From contig NZ_JAMDLI010000001.1 of the NCBI RefSeq assembly GCF_023721815.1, forward strand, positions 1 to 64,000: a stretch of DNA of 64,000 nucleotides, written 5' to 3'. The DNA is from Pleomorphomonas sp. JP5 (GTDB lineage Bacteria > Pseudomonadota > Alphaproteobacteria > Rhizobiales > Pleomorphomonadaceae). Made by a program: the position numbers and the translations under genes. Shown one piece after another: positions 35,885 through 47,617 of the stretch; the first letter of the stretch is position 1, and every line of letters starts with the position of its first letter. The notes under the pieces were generated by a model. That model was not told where the DNA came from. It made no database searches and saw only the letters and a program-made list of their open reading frames with translations.

Positions 35885-36658
35885 TTACGCGAACTCTGTC
35901 TCTGCCGGCTCATCGGGCAAGACCGCCCAACCGCTGGAGGTCAGGTACTCAAGAGGCTTGAAGCGGCGCTTGTAGTCCATCTTGCGCGAGCCTTGCACCC
36001 AATAGCCAAGGTAGAGATAGGGCAGGCCTCGCCGCCGCGTTCGTTCAATGTGATCGAGAATCATGAATGTGCCGAGCCCGTCGCTTTGCATGTCGGGCTC
36101 GTAGAAGGAATAGACCATGGACAGGCCGTCAATCAGCACATCGGTCAGCGCGGCGCCGATCAGCGGCCCATCGCCCATGCCGCTCAGGAAGGTGTTGATG
36201 CCGCGTCGACGGTACTCGATCATCATGGTCGACACGTGCGTCTCTTCCACCATGGCGGCATAGTCGCCCACCGTCATGTCCACCATGCCGCCATCGGCGT
36301 GGCGTGCGTCGAGGTAGGAGCGGAAGAGGGAGTATTGCTCGCCCGTCGCAGCCGGCGGCAGTTCCGCACCGACCAAATGGCTGTTGCGCGCGTAGTTGCG
36401 CCGTTGGCTCTTGTCGGGCCGGAAGTCGTCCACGCGCACGCGCACCGACACGCAGGAGCGGCATTCCTCGCAGGCCGGTCGATAGGCGATGTTCTGGCTG
36501 CGCCGGAAGCCGCCGTGGCTCAGGATGGAGTTCATCGCGGCCGCGCGCTCGCCGACCATGTGCGTAAACACCTTCCGTTCCGTCTTGCCCGGCAGATAGG
36601 GACAGGCGGACGGCGCGGTCAGAAAGAATTGAGGCGCGTCGGTCGGGTGTTGCGTCAT
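35885..36658 (-). CDS. bpt: Aspartate/glutamate leucyltransferase (Bpt)
   Basis: 257 aa aminoacyl-tRNA-protein transferase of the ATE/Bpt family that adds Leu to N-terminal Asp/Glu, marking proteins for ClpS/ClpAP degradation. Conserved cysteines and basic patch in [16 protein letters not shown]-terminal [23 protein letters not shown] 36658 ([16 protein letters not shown]) matches the family start although the ribosome site is weak. The RDD-protein gene lies 199 bp upstream on the same strand. Confidence 0.93.
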   Translation of the reverse strand: MTQHPTDAPQFFLTAPSACPYLPGKTERKVFTHMVGERAAAMNSILSHGGFRRSQNIAYRPACEECRSCVSVRVRVDDFRPDKSQRRNYARNSHLVGAELPPAATGEQYSLFRSYLDARHADGGMVDMTVGDYAAMVEETHVSTMMIEYRRRGINTFLSGMGDGPLIGAALTDVLIDGLSMVYSFYEPDMQSDGLGTFMILDHIERTRRRGLPYLYLGYWVQGSRKMDYKRRFKPLEYLTSSGWAVLPDEPAETEFA

Positions 36659-36857
36659 GGGTTCTTGCGTCGGTCTGCTGTCGCCGATCTTGGCATCTTT
36701 CGCCGGCTCTGGCGAGATACCAAGATCAACGGAAGCGATTTGACCTAGCCCAGCCGAAGTCGGCGGCAAGATACGAGGGCTTGCACCGATGCCCATGGCG
36801 CGGATTTCCAGAGTGAAGGGCCGTCGTCTCAACGACGCGGCGCAGTCTGGTCAGTCA

Positions 36858-37328
36858 TCACCGATTGACGAAGACGACACCGAGCACGATGTCGTGCAGC
36901 AGACGCTTGTTCTCGGTGAATAGCGACACCAAAAGGACCAGGGGTGTCAGGACCGACACGGAGAAGTAGAACAACACGGCGTGGATTGCGGCGATGCCGG
37001 GGTTGAGACGGCTTCCGTCCATGAACCGCGCTTCGATACCCTGGGTCCGCATGCCCACGGTTGCCGAGTAGGGGCCACCGAGGGAGAAGGCGCAATAGAC
37101 CAGCGCCACCGCCGGCCAGAGGATCGGATAAAGCAGCCAGCCGAGGCCGAGAGTGAAGATGCCGAGGAAGAACACCACCACGCCGATGGCGAAGGTAAGC
37201 AGGGCGATGATGACGGCGTCGATCAGGAAGGCGATGACACGGCGCGTACGGATGCCACTGACGGCTCTGGGGCCGGGGCGGCCTTCGTCAATGATGTAAT
37301 CGGCGGCGTCGTAGGTCCGGTTGGACAT
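36858..37328 (-). CDS. RDD family membrane protein
   Basis: 156 aa. Three hydrophobic segments (RVIAFLIDAVIIALLTFAIG; LYPILWPAVALVYCAFSLG; AVLFYFSVSVLTPLVLLVSLF) and the conserved charged pattern of RDD proteins (RTRRVIAFLIDAV; NKRLLHDIVLGVVFV). Transport function suspected for the family, not known here. Start ATG 37328 has AGGGAG at good spacing. It usually sits beside bpt in related genomes, as here. Confidence 0.88.
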   Translation of the reverse strand: MSNRTYDAADYIIDEGRPGPRAVSGIRTRRVIAFLIDAVIIALLTFAIGVVVFFLGIFTLGLGWLLYPILWPAVALVYCAFSLGGPYSATVGMRTQGIEARFMDGSRLNPGIAAIHAVLFYFSVSVLTPLVLLVSLFTENKRLLHDIVLGVVFVNR

Positions 37329-37408
37329 TGGGGGCTCCCTGAAGAACAATGAGCCGCATATGGGAATGCGGTCTGCGACTTCAATGCATCGGTCTTGCGA
37401 ATGGCCGC

Positions 37409-38647
37409 CTATTCCGACGATTTCCGCTCGACTCCGTAGCCTTTGGCCCTGAGCGCCGCGATGATTTCTTCGGCATGGTGGCCGTCGCGCGCCTCAAGGG
37501 TGATGTCGAGCGATGCGCCCTTGGCTGGAATTTCCAGCACGGTTCGGCGGTGGGATACCTCGAGTATGTTGCCGCCAGCGTCGCCGATCAGCGTGGTGAT
37601 GGCGCCGAGCGTGCCGGGGCGATCCGGAATGGCGAGGCGGATGGCGACGATCCTCTCCTCGCGGGCCAGCTCGCGCATCATGATCGAGGCGAGAATGCGC
37701 GGGTCGATGTTGCCGCCCGAAAGCACCAGCCCGACCTTTCTTCCGCGGAAAAGGTCTGGCTCGGCGAACATCGCGGCGAGGCCGGCCGCGCCGGCACCCT
37801 CGGCCATGGTCTTCTGCAGTGTCAGATAGGCGTTGACCGCCCGTTCGAGATGGCTCTCGTCGACGAGCACGATGGTGTCGACGAGAGCCTGCACGATCGG
37901 CAGAGTCCTTTTCCCGGCCACCTTGACGGCGATGCCTTCGGCCAGAGTCGCACCGCCGGCCATGGCATCGATGCCCTTCAGCGCAGCCCACATCGACGGA
38001 TACATGCGCGTTTCGACGCCAACCAGACGAATGTCGGGTTTCAGCGCCTTGGCCGCGGTCGCCATTCCGGCAATCAGGCCGCCGCCCCCAACAGGGATGG
38101 CGATGACGTCGAGATCCGGCCGTTCTTCAAGCATCTCCAACGCCAAAGTGCCCTGGCCGACGATGACGTCGACGTCGTCGTAGGGATGTATGAAAACGAG
38201 GTTCTCGTCCGCTCCGATGCGCTCGGCGGCGAGTGCCGACTCAGCCACCGTCTCGCCCTCGAGCAAGACGCGGGCGCCGTAGCCGGCCGTCGCCGACACC
38301 TTCACGTAGGGGGTGGTCACCGGCATGACGATGGTCGCCTCGATGCCGAGTCGCACCGCGTGATAGGCGACCGCCTGCGCGTGGTTGCCGGCAGACATGG
38401 CAATAACGCCGCGCCGCCGCTCGTCGGCTGATAGCGCCAGAAGGCGAGTGAGCGCCCCGCGCTCCTTGAAGGCCGAGGTCACCTGCAGGTTCTCGTACTT
38501 GACGAAAACGTCCGCGCCGGTCAGTTGGCCGAGCCTGGGCGCCGGCAGGAAGGGGGTATGCATCACCTGACCGGAAATCGCATTTCTGGCGGCACGTATT
38601 CTGTCGAGCGTGATCGGCTGCTCTTTGGTAATCATATGTTTTTCCAC
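37409..38647 (-). CDS. ilvA: Threonine ammonia-lyase (threonine dehydratase)
   Basis: 412 aa. Fold-type II PLP enzyme with Lys61 in TSAFKERGAL, GGGGLIAGMA phosphate loop, and a single C-terminal ACT domain (about 335-412: RIVAIRLAIPDRPGTLGAI). Converts threonine to 2-oxobutyrate and ammonia. One short ACT domain fits the catabolic/short biosynthetic form rather than two-ACT IlvA of E. coli. The GTG at 38647 follows GAGGGGAG closely and is preferred over ATG 38635. Confidence 0.9.
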   Translation of the reverse strand: MEKHMITKEQPITLDRIRAARNAISGQVMHTPFLPAPRLGQLTGADVFVKYENLQVTSAFKERGALTRLLALSADERRRGVIAMSAGNHAQAVAYHAVRLGIEATIVMPVTTPYVKVSATAGYGARVLLEGETVAESALAAERIGADENLVFIHPYDDVDVIVGQGTLALEMLEERPDLDVIAIPVGGGGLIAGMATAAKALKPDIRLVGVETRMYPSMWAALKGIDAMAGGATLAEGIAVKVAGKRTLPIVQALVDTIVLVDESHLERAVNAYLTLQKTMAEGAGAAGLAAMFAEPDLFRGRKVGLVLSGGNIDPRILASIMMRELAREERIVAIRLAIPDRPGTLGAITTLIGDAGGNILEVSHRRTVLEIPAKGASLDITLEARDGHHAEEIIAALRAKGYGVERKSSE

Positions 38648-38904
38648 GCTTTCTCCCCTCGGGACTCTCTGCGGGGAAGGGTGGGGAAATCTCTTTGCAA
38701 AAACAGGGACTTTGCAGTCAGGTTTCTCGGGTTGTCTCCGGGGTACCCCTGAGCGTAATAAACCTTAGAAAGGAACCTTCGACGCCCTTGCGAAGTGAAG
38801 GTCTATCCGCTAACCGTGCGACAAGCAATTCGGCGACCCCGCGCGACTCCTAACCAAATTGTTGCGATGCGCAAATGGGTTGCGTCGGAACCAACGAGGT
38901 CACA

Positions 38905-39270
38905 ATGGACGAACTCCTTCGGGACTACCTGCCGGTGATCATTTTTCTCGGTGTGGCGCTGGCCATCGGCTTGGCGCTTCTGGTCTCGCCATTCCTGCTG
39001 GCTTTCAAGAATCCCGATCCGGAAAAGCTGTCGGCCTACGAGTGCGGCTTCAACGCCTTCGACGACGCTCGCATGAAGTTCGATGTTCGCTTTTATCTGG
39101 TGTCGATCCTCTTCGTGATCTTCGATCTGGAAGTCGCCTTCCTGTTCCCCTGGGCCGTTGCCTTCAAGGATGTCGGGTTGTTCGGCTTCTGGTCCATGAT
39201 GGTTTTCCTCGGCGTGCTGACCATCGGTTTTGCCTATGAGTGGAAGAAGGGGGCGCTGGAATGGGACTGA
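38905..39270 (+). CDS. nuoA: NADH-quinone oxidoreductase subunit A
   Basis: 121 aa, three transmembrane helices. Family motif [43 protein letters not shown] is spread over residues 45-90 (conserved Cys in YECG, and DLEVAF). First gene of the complex I operon; ATG 38905 has GAGG upstream, the longer frame from 38875 is unlikely. Overlaps nuoB by 10 nt. The 257 bp before it contains a GGGGTACCCC palindrome and probably the operon promoter. Confidence 0.95.
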   Translation: MDELLRDYLPVIIFLGVALAIGLALLVSPFLLAFKNPDPEKLSAYECGFNAFDDARMKFDVRFYLVSILFVIFDLEVAFLFPWAVAFKDVGLFGFWSMMVFLGVLTIGFAYEWKKGALEWD

Positions 39271-39839
39271 GCCCGAGAGAGACGCTGGTGTCGCCCGCCC
39301 CCAAGGGAATCATCGATCCGCGCACCGGCAAGCCGATCGGCTCCGATGACGGCTTTTTCACTGGCATCAACGACGAACTGGCCGACAAGGGCTGGCTCGT
39401 CACCTCTACCGAGGAGCTGATCCACTGGGCCCGTACGGGCTCTTTGATGTGGATGACCTTCGGTCTTGCCTGCTGCGCCGTCGAGATGATGCAGGTGTCG
39501 ATGCCGCGTTACGACGTCGAGCGCTTCGGCTTTGCGCCGCGCGGTTCGCCGCGCCAGTCCGACGTGATGATCGTCGCCGGGACGCTGACCAACAAGATGG
39601 CGCCAGCGCTTCGCAAGGTCTACGATCAGATGCCGGAGCCGCGTTACGTCATCTCCATGGGCTCTTGTGCCAATGGCGGCGGCTACTATCACTATTCCTA
39701 CTCTGTGGTGCGCGGTTGCGACCGCGTCGTGCCGGTCGACATTTACGTGCCTGGCTGTCCGCCAACCGCCGAGGCTCTGCTCTACGGTGTGCTTCTGCTT
39801 CAGAAGAAGATCCGGCGTACCGGTACTATCGAGCGCTGA
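39261..39839 (+). CDS. nuoB: NADH-quinone oxidoreductase subunit B
   Basis: 192 aa, binds the terminal 4Fe-4S cluster N2 next to the quinone site. Ligand cysteines in [22 protein letters not shown] and [14 protein letters not shown] 39261 lies inside the nuoA end. Confidence 0.96.
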   Translation: MGLSPRETLVSPAPKGIIDPRTGKPIGSDDGFFTGINDELADKGWLVTSTEELIHWARTGSLMWMTFGLACCAVEMMQVSMPRYDVERFGFAPRGSPRQSDVMIVAGTLTNKMAPALRKVYDQMPEPRYVISMGSCANGGGYYHYSYSVVRGCDRVVPVDIYVPGCPPTAEALLYGVLLLQKKIRRTGTIER

Positions 39840-39862
39840 GCGAAAACGAGGCTGGGTGAAAC

Positions 39863-40480
39863 ATGAGCGAAGCCCCGAAGGATTTGATCGGCGAACTGGC
39901 GCTGGCCGTTGGCAACGCCCTCGGAACCGATGCGTTGTCGGTCGATGTCGCCTTTGGCGAGGTGACGGCAACGGTCGTCCGCGAACGTATCGTCGAAGCC
40001 GTGACGCGGCTGCGTGACGCTCCGGATCTCGGATTCGTCAATATCATCGATGTTTGCGGTGTCGACTATCCGGAGCGCGCCGATCGTTTCGACGTGGTCT
40101 ATCATCTGCTGTCGCCGACCCGGAATGCCCGCCTGCGCCTTCGGGTGACGACGGACGAGGTGACGCCGGTCCCCTCGATCACTTCGGTGTTCCCTGGCGC
40201 CCTGTGGTTCGAGCGTGAGGCTTACGACCTCCTCGGCATCCTGTTCTCCGATCATCCGGAACTGCGGCGCCTCCTCACCGACTACGGCTTCGACGGGCAT
40301 CCCCTTCGCAAGGACTTCCCGATGACGGGTTATGTCGAGGTTCGTTACGACGATACCCAGAAGCGCGTCGTCTACGAGCCGGTCCGGCTCAACCAGGAAT
40401 TCCGCAATTTCGACTTCCTGTCGCCTTGGGAGGGCACGACCTACGTGCTGCCGGGCGACGAGAAGGTCAAGACGAACTGA
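39863..40480 (+). CDS. nuoC: NADH-quinone oxidoreductase subunit C
   Basis: 205 aa 30-kDa subunit of the peripheral arm. Family signature [28 protein letters not shown]. Separate from NuoD (not fused as in E. coli). 12 bp before nuoD. Confidence 0.95.
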   Translation: MSEAPKDLIGELALAVGNALGTDALSVDVAFGEVTATVVRERIVEAVTRLRDAPDLGFVNIIDVCGVDYPERADRFDVVYHLLSPTRNARLRLRVTTDEVTPVPSITSVFPGALWFEREAYDLLGILFSDHPELRRLLTDYGFDGHPLRKDFPMTGYVEVRYDDTQKRVVYEPVRLNQEFRNFDFLSPWEGTTYVLPGDEKVKTN

Positions 40481-40492
40481 GGCGCGCGATCG

Positions 40493-41677
40493 ATGGCTGA
40501 AGCCCAGGTCAGAAATTTCAATATCAACTTCGGCCCTCAGCATCCGGCCGCTCACGGCGTGTTGCGCCTGGTGCTGGAGCTGGACGGCGAGGTGGTCGAG
40601 CGCGTCGACCCGCATATCGGTCTCCTGCACCGCGGCACGGAGAAGCTGATCGAGGCTCGTACCTATCTGCAGGGCCTGCCTTATTTCGACCGGCTCGACT
40701 ACGTCGCGCCGATGAATCAGGAACACGCCTACTGTCTGGCGGTCGAGCGGCTTGCGGGCATCGTCGTGCCGCGCCGTGCGCAGATCATTCGTGTCCTTTA
40801 TTCCGAGATCGGCCGTATCCTCTCTCACCTCCTCAACGTCACGACCCAGGCGATGGACGTTGGCGCCCTGACGCCGCCTCTCTGGGGCTTCGAGGAACGC
40901 GAGAAGCTGATGATCTTCTACGAGCGTGCGTCGGGTTCGCGCATGCACGCCGCCTATTTCCGTCCCGGTGGCGTCCATCAGGATCTGCCCGAGCAGCTTA
41001 TCGCCGACATCGAGGCGTGGTGTGATCCCTTCCTCGGAACGGTCGACGATCTCGATGCGCTCCTGTCGGAGAACCGCATCTTCAAGCAGCGCAATGTCGA
41101 TATCGGTATCGTCAGCCTGGAAGATGCCTGGAAGTGGGGTTTCTCGGGCGTGATGGTGCGCGGTTCCGGCGCTGCCTGGGATCTTCGCAAGTCGCAACCC
41201 TACGAAATCTACGGCGAGCTCGATTTCGATATCCCCGTCGGCAAGAACGGCGACTGCTACGACCGCTACCACATCCGCATGGAGGAGATGCGGCAGTCGG
41301 TGCGGATCATGAAGCAGTGCATCGCCCTGTTGAAGGTCAACGAGGGGCCGGTGCTGACCGTTCAGGGCAAGTTCGCTCCTCCGCGTCGGGGCGAGATGAA
41401 GCGCTCGATGGAAGCGCTGATCCACCACTTCAAGCTCTATACCGAAGGCTTCCGGGTGCCTGAGGGTGAAGTTTATGCCGCCGTCGAGGCACCGAAGGGA
41501 GAGTTCGGCGTCTACCTCGTGTCGGATGGCAGCAACAAGCCCTATCGCGTCAAGATTCGCGCCCCCGGGTTTGCCCATCTTCAAGCCATGGATTTTCTCT
41601 GTCGCGGCCATCTGCTGGCCGACGTGTCGGCCGTGCTCGGCTCGATCGACATCGTGTTTGGTGAGGTGGATCGCTGA
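40493..41677 (+). CDS. nuoD: NADH-quinone oxidoreductase subunit D
   Basis: 394 aa 49-kDa subunit forming the quinone cavity with NuoB. N-terminal [19 protein letters not shown] with the quinone-site His pair, and [10 protein letters not shown]. Stop and nuoE start overlap in TGATG. Confidence 0.96.
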   Translation: MAEAQVRNFNINFGPQHPAAHGVLRLVLELDGEVVERVDPHIGLLHRGTEKLIEARTYLQGLPYFDRLDYVAPMNQEHAYCLAVERLAGIVVPRRAQIIRVLYSEIGRILSHLLNVTTQAMDVGALTPPLWGFEEREKLMIFYERASGSRMHAAYFRPGGVHQDLPEQLIADIEAWCDPFLGTVDDLDALLSENRIFKQRNVDIGIVSLEDAWKWGFSGVMVRGSGAAWDLRKSQPYEIYGELDFDIPVGKNGDCYDRYHIRMEEMRQSVRIMKQCIALLKVNEGPVLTVQGKFAPPRRGEMKRSMEALIHHFKLYTEGFRVPEGEVYAAVEAPKGEFGVYLVSDGSNKPYRVKIRAPGFAHLQAMDFLCRGHLLADVSAVLGSIDIVFGEVDR

Positions 41678-42738
41678 TGTCCGTCCGTCGTCTTCATCCC
41701 GAACAGCCGGAGAGCTTCGCCTTCACCGAGGAGAATGCCGCCTATCTCCAGAAGGTGATTGCGCGCTATCCCGAGGGGCGTCAGGCTTCGGCGGTGATTC
41801 CGGCGCTGATGGTTGCCCAGAGTCAGGAGGGCTGGATCAGCCGCCCTGCCATTGAGACCGTTGCCAAGCTTCTCGACATGCCGGACATCCGCGTGCTGGA
41901 GGTCGCCACCTTCTACACGCAGTTCCAGCTGTCGCCGGTCGGCCGCAAGGCGCACATCCAGGTTTGCGGCACCACGCCGTGCCGCCTGCGCGGTGCCGAA
42001 GAGATTATCAGCATTTGCAAGAACCGGTTGGCCGCCCATCCCTTCGAGTTGTCCGCCGATGGCGACTTCTCGTGGGAAGAGGTCGAGTGTTCCGGCGCCT
42101 GCGTCAACGCGCCGGTGGTCACCGTTGGGCAGGACACCTACGAGGACCTTACGGCCGAGACGTTCAACGCCCTGATCGACGGTCTCACGTCCGGAAATCC
42201 GCCGGCGCCCGGCCCCCAGAATGGCCGCTTTTTCTCCGCGCCCCAAGGTGGCGACACGGCGCTGACAGATGGCTCGCTCTATGACGGCTCGGTCGTCGGC
42301 AAGTACCGCGCCTTCGATCGCGAGGAGCTGGCGCCTCCATCGGCCGCTCCGACGCCTGCCGCTCCGCCACCGGTCGCCGCGGCCAAGCCCGCTGACGAGA
42401 AGCCTGTCCCCAAGGCGGTCGAGGCGCAGGGCCAGGCCGATGGTGAGAAGGTGCCGGACCAGCACAAGCCGGAGCTGCTCGATGCGGCTCGCGAGGACAA
42501 GGCCGACGACCTCAAGCTGATCTATGGCGTCGGCCCCAAGCTCGAGGAACTGCTGCACAAGCTCGGCGTCTACCACTTCGACCAGATCGCCGGCTGGAGC
42601 GAAATGAACCTCAGATGGATCGACCAGCATCTCGGCAGCTTCCGCGGTCGTGCATTCCGCGACAAGTGGATCGAGCAGTCGTCAAAGCTGGCAACCGGCT
42701 GGCGTCCGTCCAACAAGGACGGCGACAAGCCCGTCTGA
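41677..42738 (+). CDS. nuoE: NADH-quinone oxidoreductase subunit E with C-terminal extension
   Basis: 353 aa. The first ~165 residues are the 24-kDa thioredoxin-like subunit with the 2Fe-2S cluster N1a cysteines ([12 protein letters not shown] and [11 protein letters not shown]). A Pro/Ala-rich linker (about 205-265) leads to a helix-hairpin-helix-like domain ([21 protein letters not shown] to [12 protein letters not shown]). This tail is about twice the E. coli subunit in length, is known from related alphaproteobacteria and has no assigned role. Confidence 0.93.
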   Translation: MSVRRLHPEQPESFAFTEENAAYLQKVIARYPEGRQASAVIPALMVAQSQEGWISRPAIETVAKLLDMPDIRVLEVATFYTQFQLSPVGRKAHIQVCGTTPCRLRGAEEIISICKNRLAAHPFELSADGDFSWEEVECSGACVNAPVVTVGQDTYEDLTAETFNALIDGLTSGNPPAPGPQNGRFFSAPQGGDTALTDGSLYDGSVVGKYRAFDREELAPPSAAPTPAAPPPVAAAKPADEKPVPKAVEAQGQADGEKVPDQHKPELLDAAREDKADDLKLIYGVGPKLEELLHKLGVYHFDQIAGWSEMNLRWIDQHLGSFRGRAFRDKWIEQSSKLATGWRPSNKDGDKPV

Positions 42739-42769
42739 GATCGAACCGAAGACCCTGGGAACCTCAGTC

Positions 42770-44059
42770 ATGCTGCAGGACAAGGACCGCATCTTCACCA
42801 ATATCTACGGGCGCCATGACTGGGGCCTGCAGGGCGCGCTGAAGCGCGGCCAGTGGGACGGCACCAAGGATATTCTGGCCAAGGGGCGGGATTTCATCAT
42901 CAAGGAGATCCAGGCGTCCGGCTTGCGCGGGCGCGGTGGCGCCGGCTTCCCGACGGGTCTCAAGTGGTCCTTCATGCCGAAGCAGTCGGACGGGCGGCCG
43001 CATTATCTGGTCGTCAACGCCGACGAGTCCGAGCCTGGCACCTGCAAGGACCGCGAGATCCTGCGGCATGATCCGCACACCCTCATCGAGGGGTGCCTTG
43101 TCGCCGGCTTCGCCATGGGTGCGCATGCTGCCTACATCTATGTGCGCGGCGAGTTCATGCGCGAGCGCGAACGCCTGCAGGCCGCCGTCGATCAGGCCTA
43201 TGACGCGGGGCTTTTGGGCAAGAACGCCTGCGGTTCGGGCTGGGACATGGACGTCTTCGTCCATCACGGCGCCGGCGCCTATATCTGCGGCGAAGAGACG
43301 GCTCTCCTCGAAAGCCTCGAGGGCAAGAAGGGCCAGCCGCGCATGAAGCCGCCGTTCCCGGCCAACGTCGGTCTCTACGGTTGCCCGACGACGGTGAACA
43401 ACGTCGAGTCCATCGCTGTGACGCCGACCATCATGCGGCGCGGCGCGGCCTGGTTCTCCAGTTTCGGCCGTGACAACAACAAGGGCACCAAGCTGTTCAT
43501 GATCTCCGGCCACGTCAACACGCCTTGCGTGGTGGAGGAGGAGCTTGGCATTTCCTTCAAGGACCTGATCGAGAAGCACGCCGGCGGTGTGCGCGGCGGT
43601 TGGGACAATCTTCTGGCGGTGATTCCCGGCGGTGCTTCATGTCCGGTCGTTCGCGCCGACCAGATCATGGACGCGCAGATGGATTTCGACGGCATGCGCG
43701 CCATCGGGTCGAGCTTCGGCACCGGCGGCCTGATCGTCATGGACAAGTCCACCGACGTTATCGCCGCCATCTCGCGCATCTCCTACTTCTTCCGTCATGA
43801 GAGCTGCGGCCAGTGCACTCCCTGCCGTGAGGGCACTGGCTGGATGTGGCGCGTGATGGAGCGCATGCGCGAGGGTAACGCGGCGCGCGAGGAAATCGAC
43901 ATGCTGTTCCAGGTGAGCAAGCAGATCGAAGGGCACACCATCTGCGCCCTCGGTGACGCTGCCGCTTGGCCGGTCCAGGCGTTGATCCGGAACTTCCGTC
44001 CGGTGATCGAGGCGCGGATCGACGATTACGTGGCTCGGCACGGCATCGCTGCCGAGTGA
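42770..44059 (+). CDS. nuoF: NADH-quinone oxidoreductase subunit F
   Basis: 429 aa NADH-oxidising subunit. FMN/NADH site [19 protein letters not shown], cluster N3 cysteines [16 protein letters not shown], fourth Cys near [16 protein letters not shown] 42770 gives the normal start ([14 protein letters not shown]); the frame is open further into nuoE but this is not used. Confidence 0.96.
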   Translation: MLQDKDRIFTNIYGRHDWGLQGALKRGQWDGTKDILAKGRDFIIKEIQASGLRGRGGAGFPTGLKWSFMPKQSDGRPHYLVVNADESEPGTCKDREILRHDPHTLIEGCLVAGFAMGAHAAYIYVRGEFMRERERLQAAVDQAYDAGLLGKNACGSGWDMDVFVHHGAGAYICGEETALLESLEGKKGQPRMKPPFPANVGLYGCPTTVNNVESIAVTPTIMRRGAAWFSSFGRDNNKGTKLFMISGHVNTPCVVEEELGISFKDLIEKHAGGVRGGWDNLLAVIPGGASCPVVRADQIMDAQMDFDGMRAIGSSFGTGGLIVMDKSTDVIAAISRISYFFRHESCGQCTPCREGTGWMWRVMERMREGNAAREEIDMLFQVSKQIEGHTICALGDAAAWPVQALIRNFRPVIEARIDDYVARHGIAAE

Positions 44060-44134
44060 GCGGACGGGTTTGATCGAGTTTGAAGGGCGGCCGCCGGCTA
44101 TGGGTGGCGCGGCTCCAGCAAGGGTTGGGTCGAC

Positions 44135-46231
44135 ATGGCAAAACTGATCGTCGACGGGATCGAGATCGATGTGGCTCCGGAGCTGACGCTGCTGCAGGCA
44201 TGCGAGGCGGCTGGCGCCGAGATCCCGCGCTTCTGCTATCACGAGCGCCTGTCGGTTGCTGGTAACTGCCGCATGTGTCTTGTCGAGGTGAAGGGCGGCC
44301 CGCCGAAGCCAACCGCGTCCTGCGGCATGAATGTGCGCGATCTCCGACCCGGCCCCAATGGCGAGCCGCCGGTCGTGTTCACCAACTCGCCCATGGTCAA
44401 GAAGGCCCGTGAGGGCGTGATGGAGTTCCTGCTGATCAACCATCCGCTCGATTGCCCGATCTGCGATCAGGGCGGTGAGTGCGACCTGCAAGACCAGGCG
44501 ATGGCCTACGGCGTGTCCGGTTCCCGTTTCATCGAGAACAAGCGCGCCGTCGAGGACAAGTATCTTGGGCCGCTCGTCAAGACGTCGATGAACCGGTGCA
44601 TCCATTGCACCCGTTGCGTCCGCTTCACGACGGAAGTGGCTGGCATCGCCGAGATGGGTCTCATTTCGCGCGGCGAGGACGCCGAGATCACCAGCTATCT
44701 CGAGAAGGCGCTTTCATCGGAACTGCAGGGCAACGTCATCGATCTCTGCCCGGTCGGCGCTCTGACCTCCAAGCCTTACGCCTTCCATGCTCGTCCCTGG
44801 GAACTCTCCAAAACCGAGTCCGTCGACGTGATGGACGCCGTCGGTTCGGCCATTCGGGTCGACGTGCGCGGCCGTGAGGTGATGCGCGTGCTGCCCCGCC
44901 TCAACGAGGCCGTCAACGAGGAGTGGATCTCCGACAAGACGCGCTTCATCTGGGATGGTCTCAGGACGCAACGCCTCGATCGTCCCTACGTGAAGGTCGA
45001 CGGTCGTTTCCGCGCGACCTCCTGGGCAGACGCCTTCTCGGCGATCGCGACCCGCGTCACGTCGAGCGCGCCCGAGCGCATGGGCGCCATCGCCGGCGAT
45101 CTTGCCTCCGTCGAAGAGATGTTTGCGTTGCGCGAGCTGATGGCCGCGCTTGGCGTTGCTTCGGTCGATGGCCGGCAGGACGGCACGGCGCTGCATCCGA
45201 AGTTCGGCCGCGCCAGCTACGTGTTCAACGCCACCATAGCCGGCATCGAGGAAGCGGACGCCATCCTGATGATTGGCGCCGATCCGCGCCATGAGGCTGC
45301 GGTGATGAACGCCCGCATCCGCAAGCGCTGGCGGGCGAGCGGCGGCAAGCTGCCGGTCTACACGATCGGCGTGCCTGTTGATCTTACTTATCCGCATGTT
45401 CACTTGGGTGATGATCCCTCGGCGTTGCAGCAGATTGATGCAGGGGCGATCGATGCCCTCAAGGCGGCTGAGAAGCCTCTCGTCATCGTCGGGCAGGGCG
45501 CGCTCGTTCGGCATGATGGTCTGGCGCTTCTATCGCTCGCCGCCAAGCTGGCGATCGACGTCGGAGCCGTTATCGACGGCTGGAACGGTTTCTCGGTCCT
45601 GCACACCGCCGCATCGCGCGTCGGCGCTCTGGATCTCGGTCTGGTTCCGGGTGAGGGCGGTCGCGATGTGGCCGCCATGATCGATGCATCCGTCAAGGGC
45701 GAACTCGACGTGCTGTTCCTGCTCGGTGCCGACGAGTTCGGCGCCCAGCACCTCGGCCCCAACACCTTCGTCGTCTACATCGGCAGCCACGGTGACACCG
45801 GCGCCCACCGCGCTGACGTCATCCTGCCCGGGGCCACCTACGCCGAGAAGTCCGGCACTTACGTCAACACCGAAGGACGGGTTCAGATGGGCAATCGCGC
45901 CGCTTTCCCGCCGGGCGAGGCCCGCGAGGATTGGGCGGTGTTGAGAGCCTTGTCCGAGGCGCTTGGTCGCAAGCTGCCGTTCGACAGTCTGGCCGAGCTT
46001 CGTGCCAGGCTTTATGCAGCTCACCCGGACTTTGCCGCGATCGATACCATCCCGACTGCCGGTCCGGAGGTCATCGCCTCGCTCGCCGCCCTTGGCGGTA
46101 TCGTGCGGCCGGAGCCCTTCGTTCCGGTGGTTGCCGACTTCTACCTCACCAACCCGATCGCCCGTGCCTCCAAGGTGATGGCCGAGTGTTCGGCGCTTGC
46201 CCGCTCCGGGCACTCCATCGCAGCGGAATGA
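44135..46231 (+). CDS. nuoG: NADH-quinone oxidoreductase subunit G
   Basis: 698 aa 75-kDa subunit. N-terminal 2Fe-2S ferredoxin domain ([21 protein letters not shown], cysteines for N1b), then 4Fe-4S ligands in [18 protein letters not shown] (preceded by the His ligand) and [10 protein letters not shown], and a molybdopterin-oxidoreductase-like inactive domain (about 220-690). Confidence 0.95.
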   Translation: MAKLIVDGIEIDVAPELTLLQACEAAGAEIPRFCYHERLSVAGNCRMCLVEVKGGPPKPTASCGMNVRDLRPGPNGEPPVVFTNSPMVKKAREGVMEFLLINHPLDCPICDQGGECDLQDQAMAYGVSGSRFIENKRAVEDKYLGPLVKTSMNRCIHCTRCVRFTTEVAGIAEMGLISRGEDAEITSYLEKALSSELQGNVIDLCPVGALTSKPYAFHARPWELSKTESVDVMDAVGSAIRVDVRGREVMRVLPRLNEAVNEEWISDKTRFIWDGLRTQRLDRPYVKVDGRFRATSWADAFSAIATRVTSSAPERMGAIAGDLASVEEMFALRELMAALGVASVDGRQDGTALHPKFGRASYVFNATIAGIEEADAILMIGADPRHEAAVMNARIRKRWRASGGKLPVYTIGVPVDLTYPHVHLGDDPSALQQIDAGAIDALKAAEKPLVIVGQGALVRHDGLALLSLAAKLAIDVGAVIDGWNGFSVLHTAASRVGALDLGLVPGEGGRDVAAMIDASVKGELDVLFLLGADEFGAQHLGPNTFVVYIGSHGDTGAHRADVILPGATYAEKSGTYVNTEGRVQMGNRAAFPPGEAREDWAVLRALSEALGRKLPFDSLAELRARLYAAHPDFAAIDTIPTAGPEVIASLAALGGIVRPEPFVPVVADFYLTNPIARASKVMAECSALARSGHSIAAE

Positions 46232-46241
46232 GAGACGCCCC

Positions 46242-47288
46242 ATGAGCTTCTGGTCCGATATCGTCTGGCCCGTCGTGGTGATCGCCGCTCAGAGCGTTCT
46301 GCTTCTGGTGGTGCTTCTCGTCGTCGTCGCCTTCATCCTGCTGGCCGATCGAAAGATCTGGGCGGCGGTGCAGATCCGCCGCGGTCCCAACGTGGTTGGT
46401 CCGTTCGGCCTGTTCCAGTCGTTCGCCGACCTCCTGAAGTTCGTGCTGAAGGAGCCGGTGATTCCCTCCGGCTCGGCCAAGGGGCTGTTCCTGCTGGCGC
46501 CGCTGGTCACGACGACGCTTGCCCTGCTTGCCTGGGTGGTCGTGCCGGTCGCCGATGGCTGGGTGATCGCCGACATCAACGTCGGCATCCTGTTCATCCT
46601 CGCCATCTCTTCGCTCAGCGTCTATGGCGCCATCATGGGCGGTTGGGCATCCAACTCGAAGTATCCCTTCCTGTCGGCACTCCGTTGCGCGGCGCAGATG
46701 GTGTCCTACGAGGTGTCGATCGGCCTGGTCATCATCACGGTTCTGCTGTGCGCGGGCTCGCTCAACATCTCCGCCATCGTTCGCTCGCAGGAAACCGGCC
46801 TTGCCGACATGATCGGCTTGCCCTGGCTTTCGTTCCTCAACTGGTACTGGCTGCCGCTCCTGCCGATGTTCGTGGTGTTCTTCGTGTCGGCGCTGGCGGA
46901 AACCAATCGCCCGCCCTTCGACCTCGCCGAGGCGGAGTCCGAGCTGGTCGCGGGCTACATGGTCGAATACGGCTCCACGCCGTACATGATGTTCATGCTT
47001 GGCGAGTACGTCGCCATCTGCACCATGTGCGCGATGATGGCGCTCCTGTTCATGGGCGGATGGATGCCGCCGATCGATGTTGCGCCCTTCACCTGGGTTC
47101 CGGGCATCGTCTGGTTCCTCCTGAAGGCCGTGCTGATGTTCTTCTTCATTGCCATGGCCAAGGCCATGGTCCCCCGCTACCGCTACGACCAGCTGATGCG
47201 CCTCGGCTGGAAGGTGTTCCTGCCGCTGTCGCTCGTCTACGTCGTGCTGGTGGCCGGCGTGCTGCAGCTGACCGGCTGGGCAGCCTGA
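46242..47288 (+). CDS. nuoH: NADH-quinone oxidoreductase subunit H
   Basis: 348 aa membrane subunit lining the quinone tunnel, about eight transmembrane helices. Signatures [22 protein letters not shown] and [24 protein letters not shown] 46242, 10 bp after nuoG. Confidence 0.96.
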   Translation: MSFWSDIVWPVVVIAAQSVLLLVVLLVVVAFILLADRKIWAAVQIRRGPNVVGPFGLFQSFADLLKFVLKEPVIPSGSAKGLFLLAPLVTTTLALLAWVVVPVADGWVIADINVGILFILAISSLSVYGAIMGGWASNSKYPFLSALRCAAQMVSYEVSIGLVIITVLLCAGSLNISAIVRSQETGLADMIGLPWLSFLNWYWLPLLPMFVVFFVSALAETNRPPFDLAEAESELVAGYMVEYGSTPYMMFMLGEYVAICTMCAMMALLFMGGWMPPIDVAPFTWVPGIVWFLLKAVLMFFFIAMAKAMVPRYRYDQLMRLGWKVFLPLSLVYVVLVAGVLQLTGWAA

Positions 47289-47301
47289 GCGGGAGACGAC
47301 G

Positions 47302-47544
47302 ATGGACCTGTCGCTCGCAGGCGTGATTGGGGCGGCGGTCGGGATCGGTGTCGGTCTCGTCGACTACGGCGTGATTGCATCGGTCATACGGCGGGCGCTG
47401 GAGCGCCGGCCGGGGTGGATTGAACCGCGACGGGCGGACCTTCTGATGAAGGCGCTGTTCGTTGCCAATGCCATCGTCTTCGCCGCCCTCGGCTGGTGGC
47501 TGGGCGTGACGGTGGCGGGAACGGGTCTTCCGGCGCCGGCTTGA
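47302..47544 (+). CDS. Small membrane protein inserted in the nuo operon
   Basis: 80 aa, unknown. Two predicted membrane helices ([43 protein letters not shown]) joined by a basic loop ([21 protein letters not shown]). It sits 13 bp after nuoH and 73 bp before nuoI in the same orientation, with coding-like composition, so it is made with complex I. It could be an assembly or accessory factor, by position only. Confidence 0.72.
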   Translation: MDLSLAGVIGAAVGIGVGLVDYGVIASVIRRALERRPGWIEPRRADLLMKALFVANAIVFAALGWWLGVTVAGTGLPAPA

Positions 47545-47617
47545 TGGGCGACGGAACGTGATTTCGGCCGGTATCGAGTGCTTCGATGCCAAGTCGGGAA
47601 TGAGGGAAGCGGGTGCG

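Noticed and set aside
38740-38749. GGGGTACCCC palindrome before nuoA
   Set aside because: Short GC palindromes are frequent at this base composition; no further support as an operator.
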